Under the pieces are notes generated by a model that saw only the letters and a program-made list of their open reading frames with translations, was not told where the DNA came from and did not search any database. DNA of 49,709 bases, taken from the NCBI GenBank assembly GCA_007130885.1, contig SLRQ01000069.1, positions 1 through 49,709 on the forward strand, in the 5' to 3' direction. Positions 27,448-36,453 of this stretch are shown here, piece after piece (positions within the stretch are counted from its first letter, which is position 1; each line of letters begins with the position of its first letter). The stretch comes from Deltaproteobacteria bacterium (GTDB lineage Bacteria; Myxococcota; Myxococcia; SLRQ01). A program made the translations under genes and the position numbers.

Positions 27448-27509
27448 TCTCCGCCGCTCGCCGCCGGCCCTTCCGGCACAACCACGCCCCATGAAAAAGA
27501 CACTCCAAG

Positions 27510-29411
27510 CTAAAATGTTATCGCGGCCACGCCTCTTATGATCTGTGCTATCTCCGGACGATCTCCCTCGAGCTCGAGCCCCCCGAACGGGAACAAGATC
27601 CCGTACACGCCCTTGATGAAGAAGCCGTCCCTGGTGAGATATCGGAGGCCTCCGTTCAACTCCAGCCCAAGCTCCGGAGAGTCCCCGGGAGTGCTCTCCT
27701 CGAAGACCGCCCGGCTGTAGATAGCTGCAAGATCGAACCCGAACGATTCGGCCAGATCATAAGAAAGCGTAGGCCGAAGATAGATCGCGTCGGTCACTCG
27801 ACCAAGAACGCGGCGCCACAGTATCTCGTCGATGTTGTACGCGCGATTGAACCGAAAGTTGTTCAGCGTGTTGTCGATCTCGCCGACGTCGGGGTCGACG
27901 TTGAACTGACGGCCGTCGATGGAGCCCGGCTCCGAGAGCCCCTCGCCGGTGGCGCGAACTCCCATTCCAGGCGCCCGGTCACCTGACGCAAAGCCCGTCT
28001 CTAGGCCTACTCGCAGACGATCGCGCAAGAAACTGTAGTCCGCCTGAGCCACCGCCCCGAACTGCGTGATGGATACCGCCGCGTCCTCAACGGCGTCCGG
28101 GGGCGACGTCGGCAGCGCGTTGTCTATTCTACCGAGCACTGCCGCGGCCTCGACCTCGAGGCGCAAACGAGCGGTCGTGAGCCTGAACCATACGTCGGGA
28201 ATGTAGACGTAAGCGTTTCTTCGAATGAAGTCGTCCGCTTCCAGCCCGCTGTCCCGGTGCCATCTGTCATCGTAATCTCTCCCGGCCGGCGGGGAGCCGA
28301 TGAAGTCGAGCGTCTGTCTCCTAAGCACGTTGTACAGCCCGTAGTTGATGACAGTCCGGCCGTCCAGCACCTGGCGGCGCACCTCTTCGTCGCTGTCCCG
28401 CCGCGCTATCGCGAGAACGTACTGGAGCACATCGTCCCTGTTTTCGAGATCGAACGCCTGGCCCTGATACTCGTCACGCGGCTGATAGATGGGTCCCGAG
28501 GACATGATGTCGAACGCCGGGACGACGAAATGATCGCCGATCAACGTGACGAACATGAGCCGATCGACGGTAGTCCCAAAGTCGGCGTCGATATCGTCAC
28601 CGTCGTTCATGAGCATTCCGAGCCCCCAGTGGCTTCCCATCCGCCCGAAGCTCAAGAGACCCACCGGCGTCAACACCTCGCCCCAAGCGCGTTTGACCCT
28701 AAGCGAGTCACGCGCGGCGTTGATGCCGGCCATTGGAGGGACCTGCGTCTCGGACAGAAAAGACGAATCGTTGGCGTTTCCGTCGCGAGGGAAGGAGTCC
28801 GGCGTCTGCCCCCAGACCAGATTGTCGAGAACATCGACGGTGGCATGAACCGAAAGATCCTCGCTAATATTGAAGGTTGGGTCCAAACGCAGCCGCTGAT
28901 TGGCGGAAGACAAGGTATCGGAGTCCTCCGCCGCCGGGGTTATGAAGAGGGGCTGCCCTCGCGGATCCACACCCGCGTTCATATCCAGGTTGACGAAGAC
29001 GTCTCCACGAGCGCGGAAGTATCCGTCGAGCTCGAAGAAAGCCGGCCTGGGAGGAGGTTGCATCTCCCAGCGTTCGGGCTCCCAGGGCGCCGCTTCGGCC
29101 ATCGACTCTCGAAGCTCCGCGCGGATCTCCTCGCGTTGCGCGTCAAGCTCGGCCCGCATCTCCTCGAGGAGCTCGCTTCTTATCTCCTCGCGAAGGCGCT
29201 CTCGCTCGTCCGCGTCCATGACGGTCCCCTCTTCTACTTCTTCCGAGGGTTGAGGGGCCTCGTCGGCTGCGTCCTCCGCCGTTCCCTCAATAGTCGCATC
29301 TTCTCGTTCTTCCGCGGCCTCATCGGCCAACGCGGGCGGGAGTGCGAACAGGAGCAGTAATAATGAGCAAACTCTTAGAACCGCGGTGGCGGAGCGTTTC
29401 GCCTGGAGCAT
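27510..29411 (-). CDS. Outer-membrane beta-barrel protein (TIGR04551-like)
   Basis: 633 residues from the ATG at 29411, which follows gagggg. A signal peptide (LRVCSLLLLLFALPPALA) is followed by a Glu-rich, coiled-coil-prone region (RERLREEIRSELLEEMRAELDAQREEIRAEL). Then comes a large beta-rich domain with alternating strands such as LDGYFRARGDVFVNLDMNA, GEVLTPVGLLSFGRMGSHWGLGM and GLRYLTRDGFFIKGVYGILFPF. It ends in ITF, the aromatic C-terminus of barrel proteins. It resembles a family annotated in Myxococcales genomes; function unknown. The small LptM-like gene follows after 62 bp on the same strand. Confidence 0.72.
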   Translation of the reverse strand: MLQAKRSATAVLRVCSLLLLLFALPPALADEAAEEREDATIEGTAEDAADEAPQPSEEVEEGTVMDADERERLREEIRSELLEEMRAELDAQREEIRAELRESMAEAAPWEPERWEMQPPPRPAFFELDGYFRARGDVFVNLDMNAGVDPRGQPLFITPAAEDSDTLSSANQRLRLDPTFNISEDLSVHATVDVLDNLVWGQTPDSFPRDGNANDSSFLSETQVPPMAGINAARDSLRVKRAWGEVLTPVGLLSFGRMGSHWGLGMLMNDGDDIDADFGTTVDRLMFVTLIGDHFVVPAFDIMSSGPIYQPRDEYQGQAFDLENRDDVLQYVLAIARRDSDEEVRRQVLDGRTVINYGLYNVLRRQTLDFIGSPPAGRDYDDRWHRDSGLEADDFIRRNAYVYIPDVWFRLTTARLRLEVEAAAVLGRIDNALPTSPPDAVEDAAVSITQFGAVAQADYSFLRDRLRVGLETGFASGDRAPGMGVRATGEGLSEPGSIDGRQFNVDPDVGEIDNTLNNFRFNRAYNIDEILWRRVLGRVTDAIYLRPTLSYDLAESFGFDLAAIYSRAVFEESTPGDSPELGLELNGGLRYLTRDGFFIKGVYGILFPFGGLELEGDRPEIAQIIRGVAAITF

Positions 29412-29514
29412 GGGTACCCCTCGATTTGGAATAACGCCGTCTTGCATAGCTTGAGGACAGGCGCCGGTCAAACATAGTGCCTCATGGGCATTTGAAAATA
29501 CCGCGTTTGTAAGC

Positions 29515-31059
29515 TTACCCGTCCAACCCTAGAATCTCGATCTTTCTTATCAGGTTGCGGCGCGACACGCACAGATCCTTGGCGGCCCGGGTGCGATTAC
29601 CGTCGTGGCGCGCCAAGGCGGCGAGGATCATTCGCCGCTGCAACGAGAGCACCTCCTCTTGCATCGACGGGCGCGACTCGTATCGCGTATCCCGGATATG
29701 AGCAGACAAAAGCTCTTCGTTGACCTCGTCGGCGTCACCGGACAGCACTGCCAGCCGCTCCAGCTCATTCTCCAGCTCACGGACGTTACCCGGCCAGTAG
29801 TAGGCTCGCATGTTGTGGAAGAGTCCCGGGGTCATCCTCTCGTGAAGCTCCAGGCGGGGGTAGCGGCGGGAAAGAAACCGCTCCGCCAAGACCGGCAAGT
29901 CATCGAGTCGCTCCCTGAGGGGAGGCAGATGAACGGACCCCACGTTGAGCCGAAGGAATAGATCTCGACGAAAGGCTCGCCTGGACACCAAGGACGAGAG
30001 GTCGAGCCGAGTAGCGGCGACCACGCGCACAGCCGCCGCTACCTTCCTCGATGAGCCCGCGGGTGTCACCGTCTCTTCCTCGAGCAAGCGCAGCAAGCCC
30101 GACTGAGCGGCCGGCGAAAGATCGGCCACCTCCTCCACGAAAACGGTGCCTCCACGGGCGCGGGCAACAGTGCCCTGGTCCATGACGACGAGCCTTCCGG
30201 CCGCGTCCTGCGTGAGACCGAACGGGTACAGCCTCATGGCGCCGTCTTCAAACCCTGCCCTGCCATGAACCAGGAAGGGGCGCTCACGCCTGCCGCTGCC
30301 CAGGTGAATGGCCCTGGCGACCAGCTCCTTGCCTGTTCCACTCTCGCCCGTCACCAGCACGGGATAGTCTCCCTTACAAAGCTCGCGCACCCGGCGGCGG
30401 ACCGCCTTCATCGACGAGGTCTTTCCGATGAGTGCCGCCGCCCCACCCGAGGCGTAGTAACTTCGTGGTACCCGTCGCCTTCTTTTCTTTCCTAGCGCGG
30501 CACTGCCGCGCAATTGGTCTTCCGCCTCACGCGCGGTGAGCATCAAAAGATCCCGCAGAAAGACCAACCCCTCGGCCGACAGAATGGGCAACCCCGAGGT
30601 GAACCGCCTCACTCTCCGCTTCGAGAGGTCGAATCTCGCTATCCGCCTCTCGGCGTTGGAGCGTTGCTCCTCGATGCCGGGCGCCGCCTCGGCCAGATAG
30701 CCGTGGGCGTACACCGCTCCCGCCGGCTCGCCCTCCACCAAAATCGGCGCCGCCGTGACTCGGAGCCCCAAGTGACAGGAAAACTCCACGGTGCCTTGCT
30801 CGGCGCGTGCCCGGCTCCGGTCTCGAACCAGGTCCATCAACAATCCCCCCATCTCGACGCAAGAGTCCCGGCCGGCCTTTTTGCCACGCACCATCTCGCA
30901 CACCGGCGCGGCGGCACGAACCCCCGGTTCACCCAGAATCACCGGCTCGCCATTGCTGTCGAGAAGACCAACCGGCACATCGAAGCGACGCTCGATGAGA
31001 CCGATGAGACGTTCGATGCCATCGACTGCCTCTATCCCTTCCCATGCGTTCATGAACAT
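29515..31059 (-). CDS. PocR-domain AAA+ regulator of NtrC type lacking GAFTGA
   Basis: 514 residues. The N-terminal PocR-like sensory domain (about 5-170) includes VCEMVRGKKAGRDSCVEMG and VEFSCHLGLRVTAAPILVEGEPAG with conserved cysteines. The central AAA+ domain has GESGTGKELVARAIH, AATRLDL, FRRDLFLRLNVGSVHLPPLRER and a C-terminal Fis-like HTH (GNRTRAAKDLCVSRRNLIRKIEILG). The region that should carry GAFTGA reads RLYPFGLTQDAAG, and Walker B is VFVEEV in place of LFLDEI. Sigma-54 activation is therefore doubtful. ATGs at 31059 and 31053 are both possible starts. It diverges from a lipoprotein gene. Confidence 0.85.
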   Translation of the reverse strand: MFMNAWEGIEAVDGIERLIGLIERRFDVPVGLLDSNGEPVILGEPGVRAAAPVCEMVRGKKAGRDSCVEMGGLLMDLVRDRSRARAEQGTVEFSCHLGLRVTAAPILVEGEPAGAVYAHGYLAEAAPGIEEQRSNAERRIARFDLSKRRVRRFTSGLPILSAEGLVFLRDLLMLTAREAEDQLRGSAALGKKRRRRVPRSYYASGGAAALIGKTSSMKAVRRRVRELCKGDYPVLVTGESGTGKELVARAIHLGSGRRERPFLVHGRAGFEDGAMRLYPFGLTQDAAGRLVVMDQGTVARARGGTVFVEEVADLSPAAQSGLLRLLEEETVTPAGSSRKVAAAVRVVAATRLDLSSLVSRRAFRRDLFLRLNVGSVHLPPLRERLDDLPVLAERFLSRRYPRLELHERMTPGLFHNMRAYYWPGNVRELENELERLAVLSGDADEVNEELLSAHIRDTRYESRPSMQEEVLSLQRRMILAALARHDGNRTRAAKDLCVSRRNLIRKIEILGLDG

Positions 31060-31184
31060 ACCCAGCCTACGCCGTGCCCGTTTCGAAAGCCAAGCAGCGT
31101 CCGAACGGCCGGGCATATTTTTCGCGACATCGGGATCTCGAGCATTGGCCCCGAAGCATCGGCGATGGTAATGAAGGGGGCACC

Positions 31185-32252
31185 ATGCGAAGGCCTGTAC
31201 TAATTTGGGTAATGCTGCCTCTTCTTACCGGATGCCTATCGGTGTGTCCCGATGCGAAAGACAGAGAAGCGAAGCAGCGCCTCTTTTCCATGGACGAGCC
31301 CTCGCCCATCGAGCAAGCAGCGGCCGAAAGCATAGACTCCGGCGTGCTTCACAGGTGCGAGGAGACAAGACAGCGTGTTCTGTGGATGTCGGCGGCCGAG
31401 GTCAGTGAGCGCCTTCGATCGTTCACGGCCGAGACCGATATATCGTTCACCTGGCGAAGAGACGGCGAGAGCGTTCGGCTCTCCGAAGAGGCTAGGCTCG
31501 CGGTGGCCGATTCGGGTGACTTCAAGGTGGTAATCGACAACGATCATGACTTCGGCATGGAGCTGCGCTGGATAGGCGGCACGTCCTTTGTCAAGAGCAG
31601 ACAAGGCACCTTTCGAGAGCGCCGAGCGGATCGGGCCGGGCATGAATCATGGCGCGAGGAGTCTCTGGGGGCTTTGCGGGCACTCCTCGAGCTGGCGGAC
31701 GGAAGAGTCGGGTTTGCTCCTACCGGCAACGCTGTTCACGAAGGACGGCAGGTGGTCCGCTACGCCGTCACGAACGACGCCGACCGTGACGCGGCCGCCG
31801 CTCCTCCGCCGCGCCCTTCCTGGGCCAAGGATCCCACCTACCCGGAGGATGGACCCGACGAGGCTCTTCTCCACCGCCTGGCCCCCTTCGAAAGGGGCGA
31901 GCCGACACGCATCGCCGGAGAGATTTGGGTGGATGTCCAGACCGCGGCCATCGTCCGCGCCGACCTCACCAGTGTCTTTCAGGTCCCTCCCCCGGAGGAC
32001 GAGGACGGCCCTCCAGCCCGCCTGGATCTCACAATAGACCAGAGGCTCTCCGAGATAGGGCGGCCCATGGTCATCGACGTTCCCGAACATCAACCGTTCG
32101 AGCGACGCCCCAGAGCCGTGAAAGACCCCCTGGACTGGTGGCCGCCGTACGTGGCCGAGAGGGACGATAAAGCCGAGGAGGCAGCGGAACCCGCCGAGCC
32201 GGAGACTACTCCGCCGACCGATACCGTCCCTCCGCCGGAGCCTGCCGATTAG
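31185..32252 (+). CDS. Hypothetical lipoprotein
   Basis: 355 residues. The ATG at 31185 follows a strong ribosome site (gaaggggg). The signal and lipobox are RRPVLIWVMLPLLTGC. The mature protein is beta-rich in the middle (FKVVIDNDHDFGMELRWIGGTSFVK, TRIAGEIWVDVQTAAIVRADLTSVFQV, a layout reminiscent of LolA/LolB-like half-barrels). It ends in a Pro/Glu/Ala-rich tail (EEAAEPAEPETTPP). No family can be named. It shares a 125-bp divergent region with the PocR regulator, which may control it. Confidence 0.75.
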   Translation: MRRPVLIWVMLPLLTGCLSVCPDAKDREAKQRLFSMDEPSPIEQAAAESIDSGVLHRCEETRQRVLWMSAAEVSERLRSFTAETDISFTWRRDGESVRLSEEARLAVADSGDFKVVIDNDHDFGMELRWIGGTSFVKSRQGTFRERRADRAGHESWREESLGALRALLELADGRVGFAPTGNAVHEGRQVVRYAVTNDADRDAAAAPPPRPSWAKDPTYPEDGPDEALLHRLAPFERGEPTRIAGEIWVDVQTAAIVRADLTSVFQVPPPEDEDGPPARLDLTIDQRLSEIGRPMVIDVPEHQPFERRPRAVKDPLDWWPPYVAERDDKAEEAAEPAEPETTPPTDTVPPPEPAD

Positions 32253-32358
32253 AACCGCCGGCAGTTTTTTTGACCAACTCCGGATCCTCTCGTACCCTCG
32301 AGGTGATGGGCGTGGGTGTCACCTCGCCCTTCGAGGCAATGGAAAGGAAGACGATTTC

Positions 32359-32691
32359 ATGAAGAAGCCGCGGACCGGTACAGCGACCACAACCGAGGCC
32401 GGCGTTCGCCGGATCATTCGCCGTTCCGCCGCCACCGATGCGCTAAGCTCCGAGGAAGAACGAGCTTTGCGAATGAGGTACGGCATCGGCCTGGACCCCG
32501 AGGCCTCGCTTGCCGGCAAATGCGAGGATGACGCCGAAGCCGCTGAGATACTGCTCGAGATAGAGGCACGCCTCGTGAGGCAGGCCGGCTTTCGAGCCGG
32601 CGATGCGGAGAAGACGGACCAGGCCGGACCCAGTCCGGTTGAGTCGCATCTCAAGAGAAAGATCGTCAGAGCCCTGCGCAAGAAGAGCTAA
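32359..32691 (+). CDS. Small protein with sigma-70 region 4.1-like motif
   Basis: 110 residues with a good ribosome site (aaaggaag). The segment LSSEEERALRMRYGIGLDPEASL resembles sigma-70 region 4.1, which reads LxxREExVLRMRYGL in true sigma factors. The helix-turn-helix of region 4.2 is absent and is replaced by an acidic helix (DDAEAAEILLEIEARLVRQAG) and a basic tail. It may be an RNA-polymerase or sigma-associated protein, but this is inference from one motif. It lies 106 bp downstream of the lipoprotein gene on the same strand. Confidence 0.6.
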   Translation: MKKPRTGTATTTEAGVRRIIRRSAATDALSSEEERALRMRYGIGLDPEASLAGKCEDDAEAAEILLEIEARLVRQAGFRAGDAEKTDQAGPSPVESHLKRKIVRALRKKS

Positions 32692-32736
32692 CTTGGTTCA
32701 GCCCGAAGCTTTCGGCCCTTCGGAGCCGCCGTGGGC

Positions 32737-33135
32737 TCAGGTGAGTTCTCTCGGCACTCTGTCCGGCCGCCGCAGATTGGCTATCAGCTCTCCGGCCCTG
32801 ATGGGCTTGCTCATGTAGGCCCGGGCTCCCCTCCTGATGGCCGAGCGGACTTCGTGCTCCGGCGCGGAGGTGGACACCACGATGACCGGCACTCCGGCCG
32901 TCCTCGGGTCGCCCTTGATGGAGTCGAGCAGCTCGAGCCCGGATATGCCGGGCAGCCTGATGTCCACCACTACCGCGTCGGGCCTGCGCACCTGCTCGTC
33001 GCGCATGACGGCAAGGGCGGCGAACGCATCCTCGCACACCTCGACCCTCTCTATACGGTCATCCCTCTCGAGGCTCCGCTTGGCCAGCAAAGCATGGTCC
33101 GGGTTGTCCTCAACCAAAAGCACATAAAGCCCCAT
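32737..33135 (-). CDS. Stand-alone response-regulator receiver protein
   Basis: 132 residues. The start at 33135 follows a strong ribosome site (ggagggggac). It is a single CheY-like receiver: acidic pocket VEDN near residue 8, phosphorylation Asp in AVVVDIRLPGISG, switch Ser/Thr in VVSTSA and Lys in MSKPI. No output domain is attached. No histidine kinase is in the window, so its partner is elsewhere. It is 48 bp downstream of the HtrA gene on the same strand. Confidence 0.92.
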   Translation of the reverse strand: MGLYVLLVEDNPDHALLAKRSLERDDRIERVEVCEDAFAALAVMRDEQVRRPDAVVVDIRLPGISGLELLDSIKGDPRTAGVPVIVVSTSAPEHEVRSAIRRGARAYMSKPIRAGELIANLRRPDRVPRELT

Positions 33136-33183
33136 GTCCCCCTCCCCAGGCCGGCGCGCCGATGAATTCAAGCCTTGCGCCGA

Positions 33184-34743
33184 TCAGCGACGCAAGGCAA
33201 AGAACAGGTTACTGTCGCCGCGGCGAACGTGGAAGAGCAGAGATCTCCCCCTTTGGGCCTCCGAAATGGCCTTGCGGTAATCGTCCATGCCCCCGATGGG
33301 TGTCTGGCCGACCCTCAGGATGACGTCGCCGCGTCTCAGACCTACTCGCGCCGCCACGCTGTCAGCCTCGACACCGGTTACCGCCACGCCCATGGGCTCC
33401 GGTAAACCGAGGCGCCGGGCAAGCTCCCGATCGACCGCGGCCACAGATAGCCCAAGCTCTCCCTCGGCCTCCTCCTCGGGCTCGCGGCTTGCGACCCTTC
33501 CCTCACCGTCGAGCTCACCCACATCGACCTCGAGAGTCTCTCGTCGCCCGTCCCGAAGGATGCTCATCTCCACCGTGGTGCCGGGGCTGGTTCGCGCGAC
33601 CAACAACGTAAGATCGCTGGGCTCCTGAACCTGCTGCCCACCGAAACGGAGGATTACATCACCGGCCCTCAAGCCCGCGCGATCGGCCGGGCTACCCGAG
33701 GTCACGTCCGCCACGAGGGCTCCCCTCGCCTCCTCGAGTTCCAAGGCATCGGCCATATCGGTGTCTATGGCCTGAACCTTAACGCCCAGGAAACCTCTCA
33801 CTACCCTGCCGTCCCGCTGAAGCTGCTGCACCACGTCTCTGGCCAGGTCGATTGGGATTGCGAAGCCGATGCCGATATTCCCTCCGCCACGGCTGAAGAT
33901 CGCGGTGTTTATGCCCACCACGTCACCGTCGAGATTTATGAGCGGGCCGCCGGAATTGCCGGGGTTGATCGAGGCGTCTGTCTGGATGAAGTCGTCGTAC
34001 CGACTTACTCCCAGCCGCCTTCCCTTGGCGCTGACGATCCCGGCGGTGACCGTGGACCCCAAGCCGAAAGGGTTGCCTATCGCGACCACCCAAGAACCAA
34101 CGGTCAGATTCTCGGCGGTACCCATGCGAACCGGCCGTAGGTCGGACTTCTCGGACACTCTTATGAGAGCAATGTCCGTCATGGAATCGGTACCCACGAC
34201 CTCGGCGATGTACTCGCGCCGGTCGCCGGGGAAAGTGACGGAAACCTGGTCCGCGTTCTCGACGACATGGTTGTTCGTGAGAATGTGACCGTCCTCGTCG
34301 AGCACGAACCCGGATCCCAGGCTCCTGCTCTCACGCGGCCTCGGAGAAGGTCCCGGACCTGGACCGAAGAAACGCTCGAACGGCTCCCAGAAAGGGTCGT
34401 CCGGCGCCATGAAGCGCCTCTGCTGCGTCGGCCGGCGAGGCTGAACCACGGTAGTAGTGGATATGTTGACCACCGACTGCTTCAGGTCCGACACCAGCCC
34501 GGTGAAGTCCGGAAGCGCGGCTATACGGCTGTCCGGCGGCAAGACAGCGGCGGAATCCTCCTCACCGGCCGGCTCGTTTCCAGCCTCGCCCCGGTCCTTT
34601 GTTGGAGCGTCTTGCTCTGGGGCGACCGCCTCGCTACGCGCTTCGGCCTCGCCGTGGCCTACCTGCTCGAGGCGGGCTTCTTCCTCCGCGAAATTGCAGT
34701 TCACTAGAGCAAACATCGATATGACGAAGATAGCTGTCATCAT
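33184..34743 (-). CDS. htrA: HtrA/DegQ-type serine protease with two PDZ domains
   Basis: 519 residues from the ATG at 34743, preceded by ggaggatac. The catalytic triad is complete: His159 (TNNHVVE), Asp190 (MTDIALI) and Ser264 (NPGNSGGPL). Two PDZ domains follow (VRGFLGVKVQAIDTDMADAL ... DVILRFGGQQV; LGLSVAAVDRELARRLGLPEP ... DVILRVGQTPIGG). An acidic linker (EPEEEAEGEL) joins them. The N-terminus ends in ALVNC, a lipobox-like site with Asn before Cys, so it may be a lipoprotein or merely secreted. A periplasmic protease/chaperone acting on misfolded envelope proteins is the expected role. Confidence 0.95.
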   Translation of the reverse strand: MMTAIFVISMFALVNCNFAEEEARLEQVGHGEAEARSEAVAPEQDAPTKDRGEAGNEPAGEEDSAAVLPPDSRIAALPDFTGLVSDLKQSVVNISTTTVVQPRRPTQQRRFMAPDDPFWEPFERFFGPGPGPSPRPRESRSLGSGFVLDEDGHILTNNHVVENADQVSVTFPGDRREYIAEVVGTDSMTDIALIRVSEKSDLRPVRMGTAENLTVGSWVVAIGNPFGLGSTVTAGIVSAKGRRLGVSRYDDFIQTDASINPGNSGGPLINLDGDVVGINTAIFSRGGGNIGIGFAIPIDLARDVVQQLQRDGRVVRGFLGVKVQAIDTDMADALELEEARGALVADVTSGSPADRAGLRAGDVILRFGGQQVQEPSDLTLLVARTSPGTTVEMSILRDGRRETLEVDVGELDGEGRVASREPEEEAEGELGLSVAAVDRELARRLGLPEPMGVAVTGVEADSVAARVGLRRGDVILRVGQTPIGGMDDYRKAISEAQRGRSLLFHVRRGDSNLFFALRR

Positions 34744-35109
34744 GTATCCTCCGCGCCGTTGCTCGAGGCCGTCCCGTCCATCGCGAGCGTCCGATACTAC
34801 ACGGACGGCGGGCGGCGGCACCATATGAAGGCACCCGCCGGATGCCGGCGACCGGCGAGACGAATAGCTTCTTTCAAGGCCTACTGCTCGCATGATTAAT
34901 CTGTCCGGCTCGGCCGCCGAAAGGGCCGAGCGAAACTATCGTTGGGGGGTAATTCAACCGGACCGGTGGCCAAGGTAATTCCAGGTTTTGGGTCCGGCAA
35001 GTGACTGAGAGCAAAGTGTGCTGTATAAGCGGCTTGACAAGCGGCAAAACGAATTATCTTCAAGAATGTCTTCTCGTGTTTGGAATCCAAGTTCTGGAGG
35101 AACCGCACG

Positions 35110-35451
35110 ATGCCCATTTATGAGTACGCCTGCGAAAAGTGCGGCGATGAGTTCGAGGTCGAGCAACGGATCACCGATGACCCCCTCGCCAAGCACGAGG
35201 GCTGTGGAGGCAGTGTAAAAAGGCTCATATCAATGACCACGTTCACGCTCCGGGGGAGCGGTTGGTACAGCGATCTGTACGGCCTCAAGGGCTCCAAGGA
35301 GAACGGGTCATCCAAGGATAAGGCCGGCGCCGGCAAGACCGAACCCGCCTCGAAGAAGCAGGATAAGGCGGAGACCGCCGATAAGGCTCCGGCGGCGACC
35401 AAGACCGAGAAGAAGGCTGGGGCCACCGACAGCGGCGGTAAAGCGGCATAA
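35110..35451 (+). CDS. FmdB-type zinc-ribbon protein with Lys/Ala-rich tail
   Basis: 113 residues, start at 35110 with a good ribosome site (ggagga). The opening MPIYEYACEKCGDEFEV ... CGG is the FmdB/CxxC-CxxC regulatory zinc ribbon; the second pair is CGG preceded by EG. The second half is low complexity, rich in Lys, Ala and Asp, like the other basic tails in this genome region. A TTGACA hexamer (35034-35039) lies upstream, with a weak tatctt -10 at short spacing. It is followed closely by the RluA gene, which starts 8 bases after the stop. Confidence 0.85.
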   Translation: MPIYEYACEKCGDEFEVEQRITDDPLAKHEGCGGSVKRLISMTTFTLRGSGWYSDLYGLKGSKENGSSKDKAGAGKTEPASKKQDKAETADKAPAATKTEKKAGATDSGGKAA

Positions 35452-35459
35452 GACGCATA

Positions 35460-36446
35460 GTGTTCAGCACTGACTCCCCCCTGGAAGGTGAGCGCCTGGA
35501 CAAGGCGATCGCCGCCAGAGGGGCGATCTCCCGCCGACTCGCCCGGCGCGCGATAGACGCCGGGGCGGTGTTCGTCGACGGAAAGCGGGTTCGAGTCGCC
35601 GGCAGGGCTCTGCGTAAGGACGAGGAGGTGCGCGTCAATCTCCAGGCCGCCGGCGAGGATTTCGAAGCACGGCGGAGGCGGACAGGCATCGATGAGCGGA
35701 GAGTGCTCTACAAGGACGAGTACCTCGTGGCGGTGGACAAACCCGCCGGAGTCGCCGCGCAGCCCACCTTGACCGGCACCAAGGCACTACCCGAGCTCGT
35801 CTCCACTACCCTCGGAGGATGGGTGAGCGGCGTTCACAGGCTGGACCTGCAGACGACGGGCGTAACCGTTCTTGGAAGAAATAAGCGCGCCGTGGCGGCG
35901 CTCAACCGGGCTTTCCGAGAAGACGAGGTGAAGAAGACCTACCTAGCACTTTCGACCGGTGGTGGACCGCCGCGCGAGGAGAGCAATGGCCGCGAGGGTG
36001 AAGACGCGGCTTCCGGCCGCTGGAGCGGGAGGCTCGCCCGGAACCGGGCCGTAAAGGGCGCATGGAGGGTGGTGCCGAGCGGCGGCGTTTCCGCCACAAC
36101 CGACTGGGCCGTCATTGAGCGCTTCGGAGAAGAGACCGAGGAAGGCGGTTTTTGCCTGATGAAGCTCCAGCCGCTTACCGGCAGAACGCACCAGCTTCGA
36201 GCGCACCTGGCGCATGCGGGCATGCCCATAGTGGGCGACGTGAAGTACGGCGGCCCGTCCTTCGTCACCTTCCCCGACGGCCGCCGCCTGGAGGTGCCGG
36301 CCATGCTCTTGCATGCGCTCCGGCTGTCTCTTCCTCACCCCCGCACGGGGCAGATGCTCACGCTTGAAGCCCCGCTTCCACGGGAGTTCCTCTCCGTCGC
36401 GCGAGCGCTTGGGTCGCGAAACATTTCGGCGGCGGAGCAACCTTGA
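35460..36446 (+). CDS. RluA-family 23S rRNA pseudouridine synthase
   Basis: 328 residues from a GTG at 35460. The N-terminal S4 RNA-binding domain (ERLDKAIAARGAISRRLARRAIDAGAVFVDGKRV) is followed by a pseudouridine synthase domain: LVAVDKPAGVAAQPTL, catalytic motif HRLDLQTTGVTVLG (Asp in RLD) and LQPLTGRTHQLRAHLAH. It isomerises uridine to pseudouridine in RNA; which site cannot be told. Residues around 165-200 carry a charged insert. It ends 7 bp before the stop of the convergent adenosyltransferase gene. Confidence 0.92.
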   Translation: MFSTDSPLEGERLDKAIAARGAISRRLARRAIDAGAVFVDGKRVRVAGRALRKDEEVRVNLQAAGEDFEARRRRTGIDERRVLYKDEYLVAVDKPAGVAAQPTLTGTKALPELVSTTLGGWVSGVHRLDLQTTGVTVLGRNKRAVAALNRAFREDEVKKTYLALSTGGGPPREESNGREGEDAASGRWSGRLARNRAVKGAWRVVPSGGVSATTDWAVIERFGEETEEGGFCLMKLQPLTGRTHQLRAHLAHAGMPIVGDVKYGGPSFVTFPDGRRLEVPAMLLHALRLSLPHPRTGQMLTLEAPLPREFLSVARALGSRNISAAEQP

Positions 36447-36453
36447 GACGTCT

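Noticed and set aside
29515..31059. Ordinary sigma-54 activator
   Set aside because: GAFTGA is missing and Walker B is altered, so that label would mislead.
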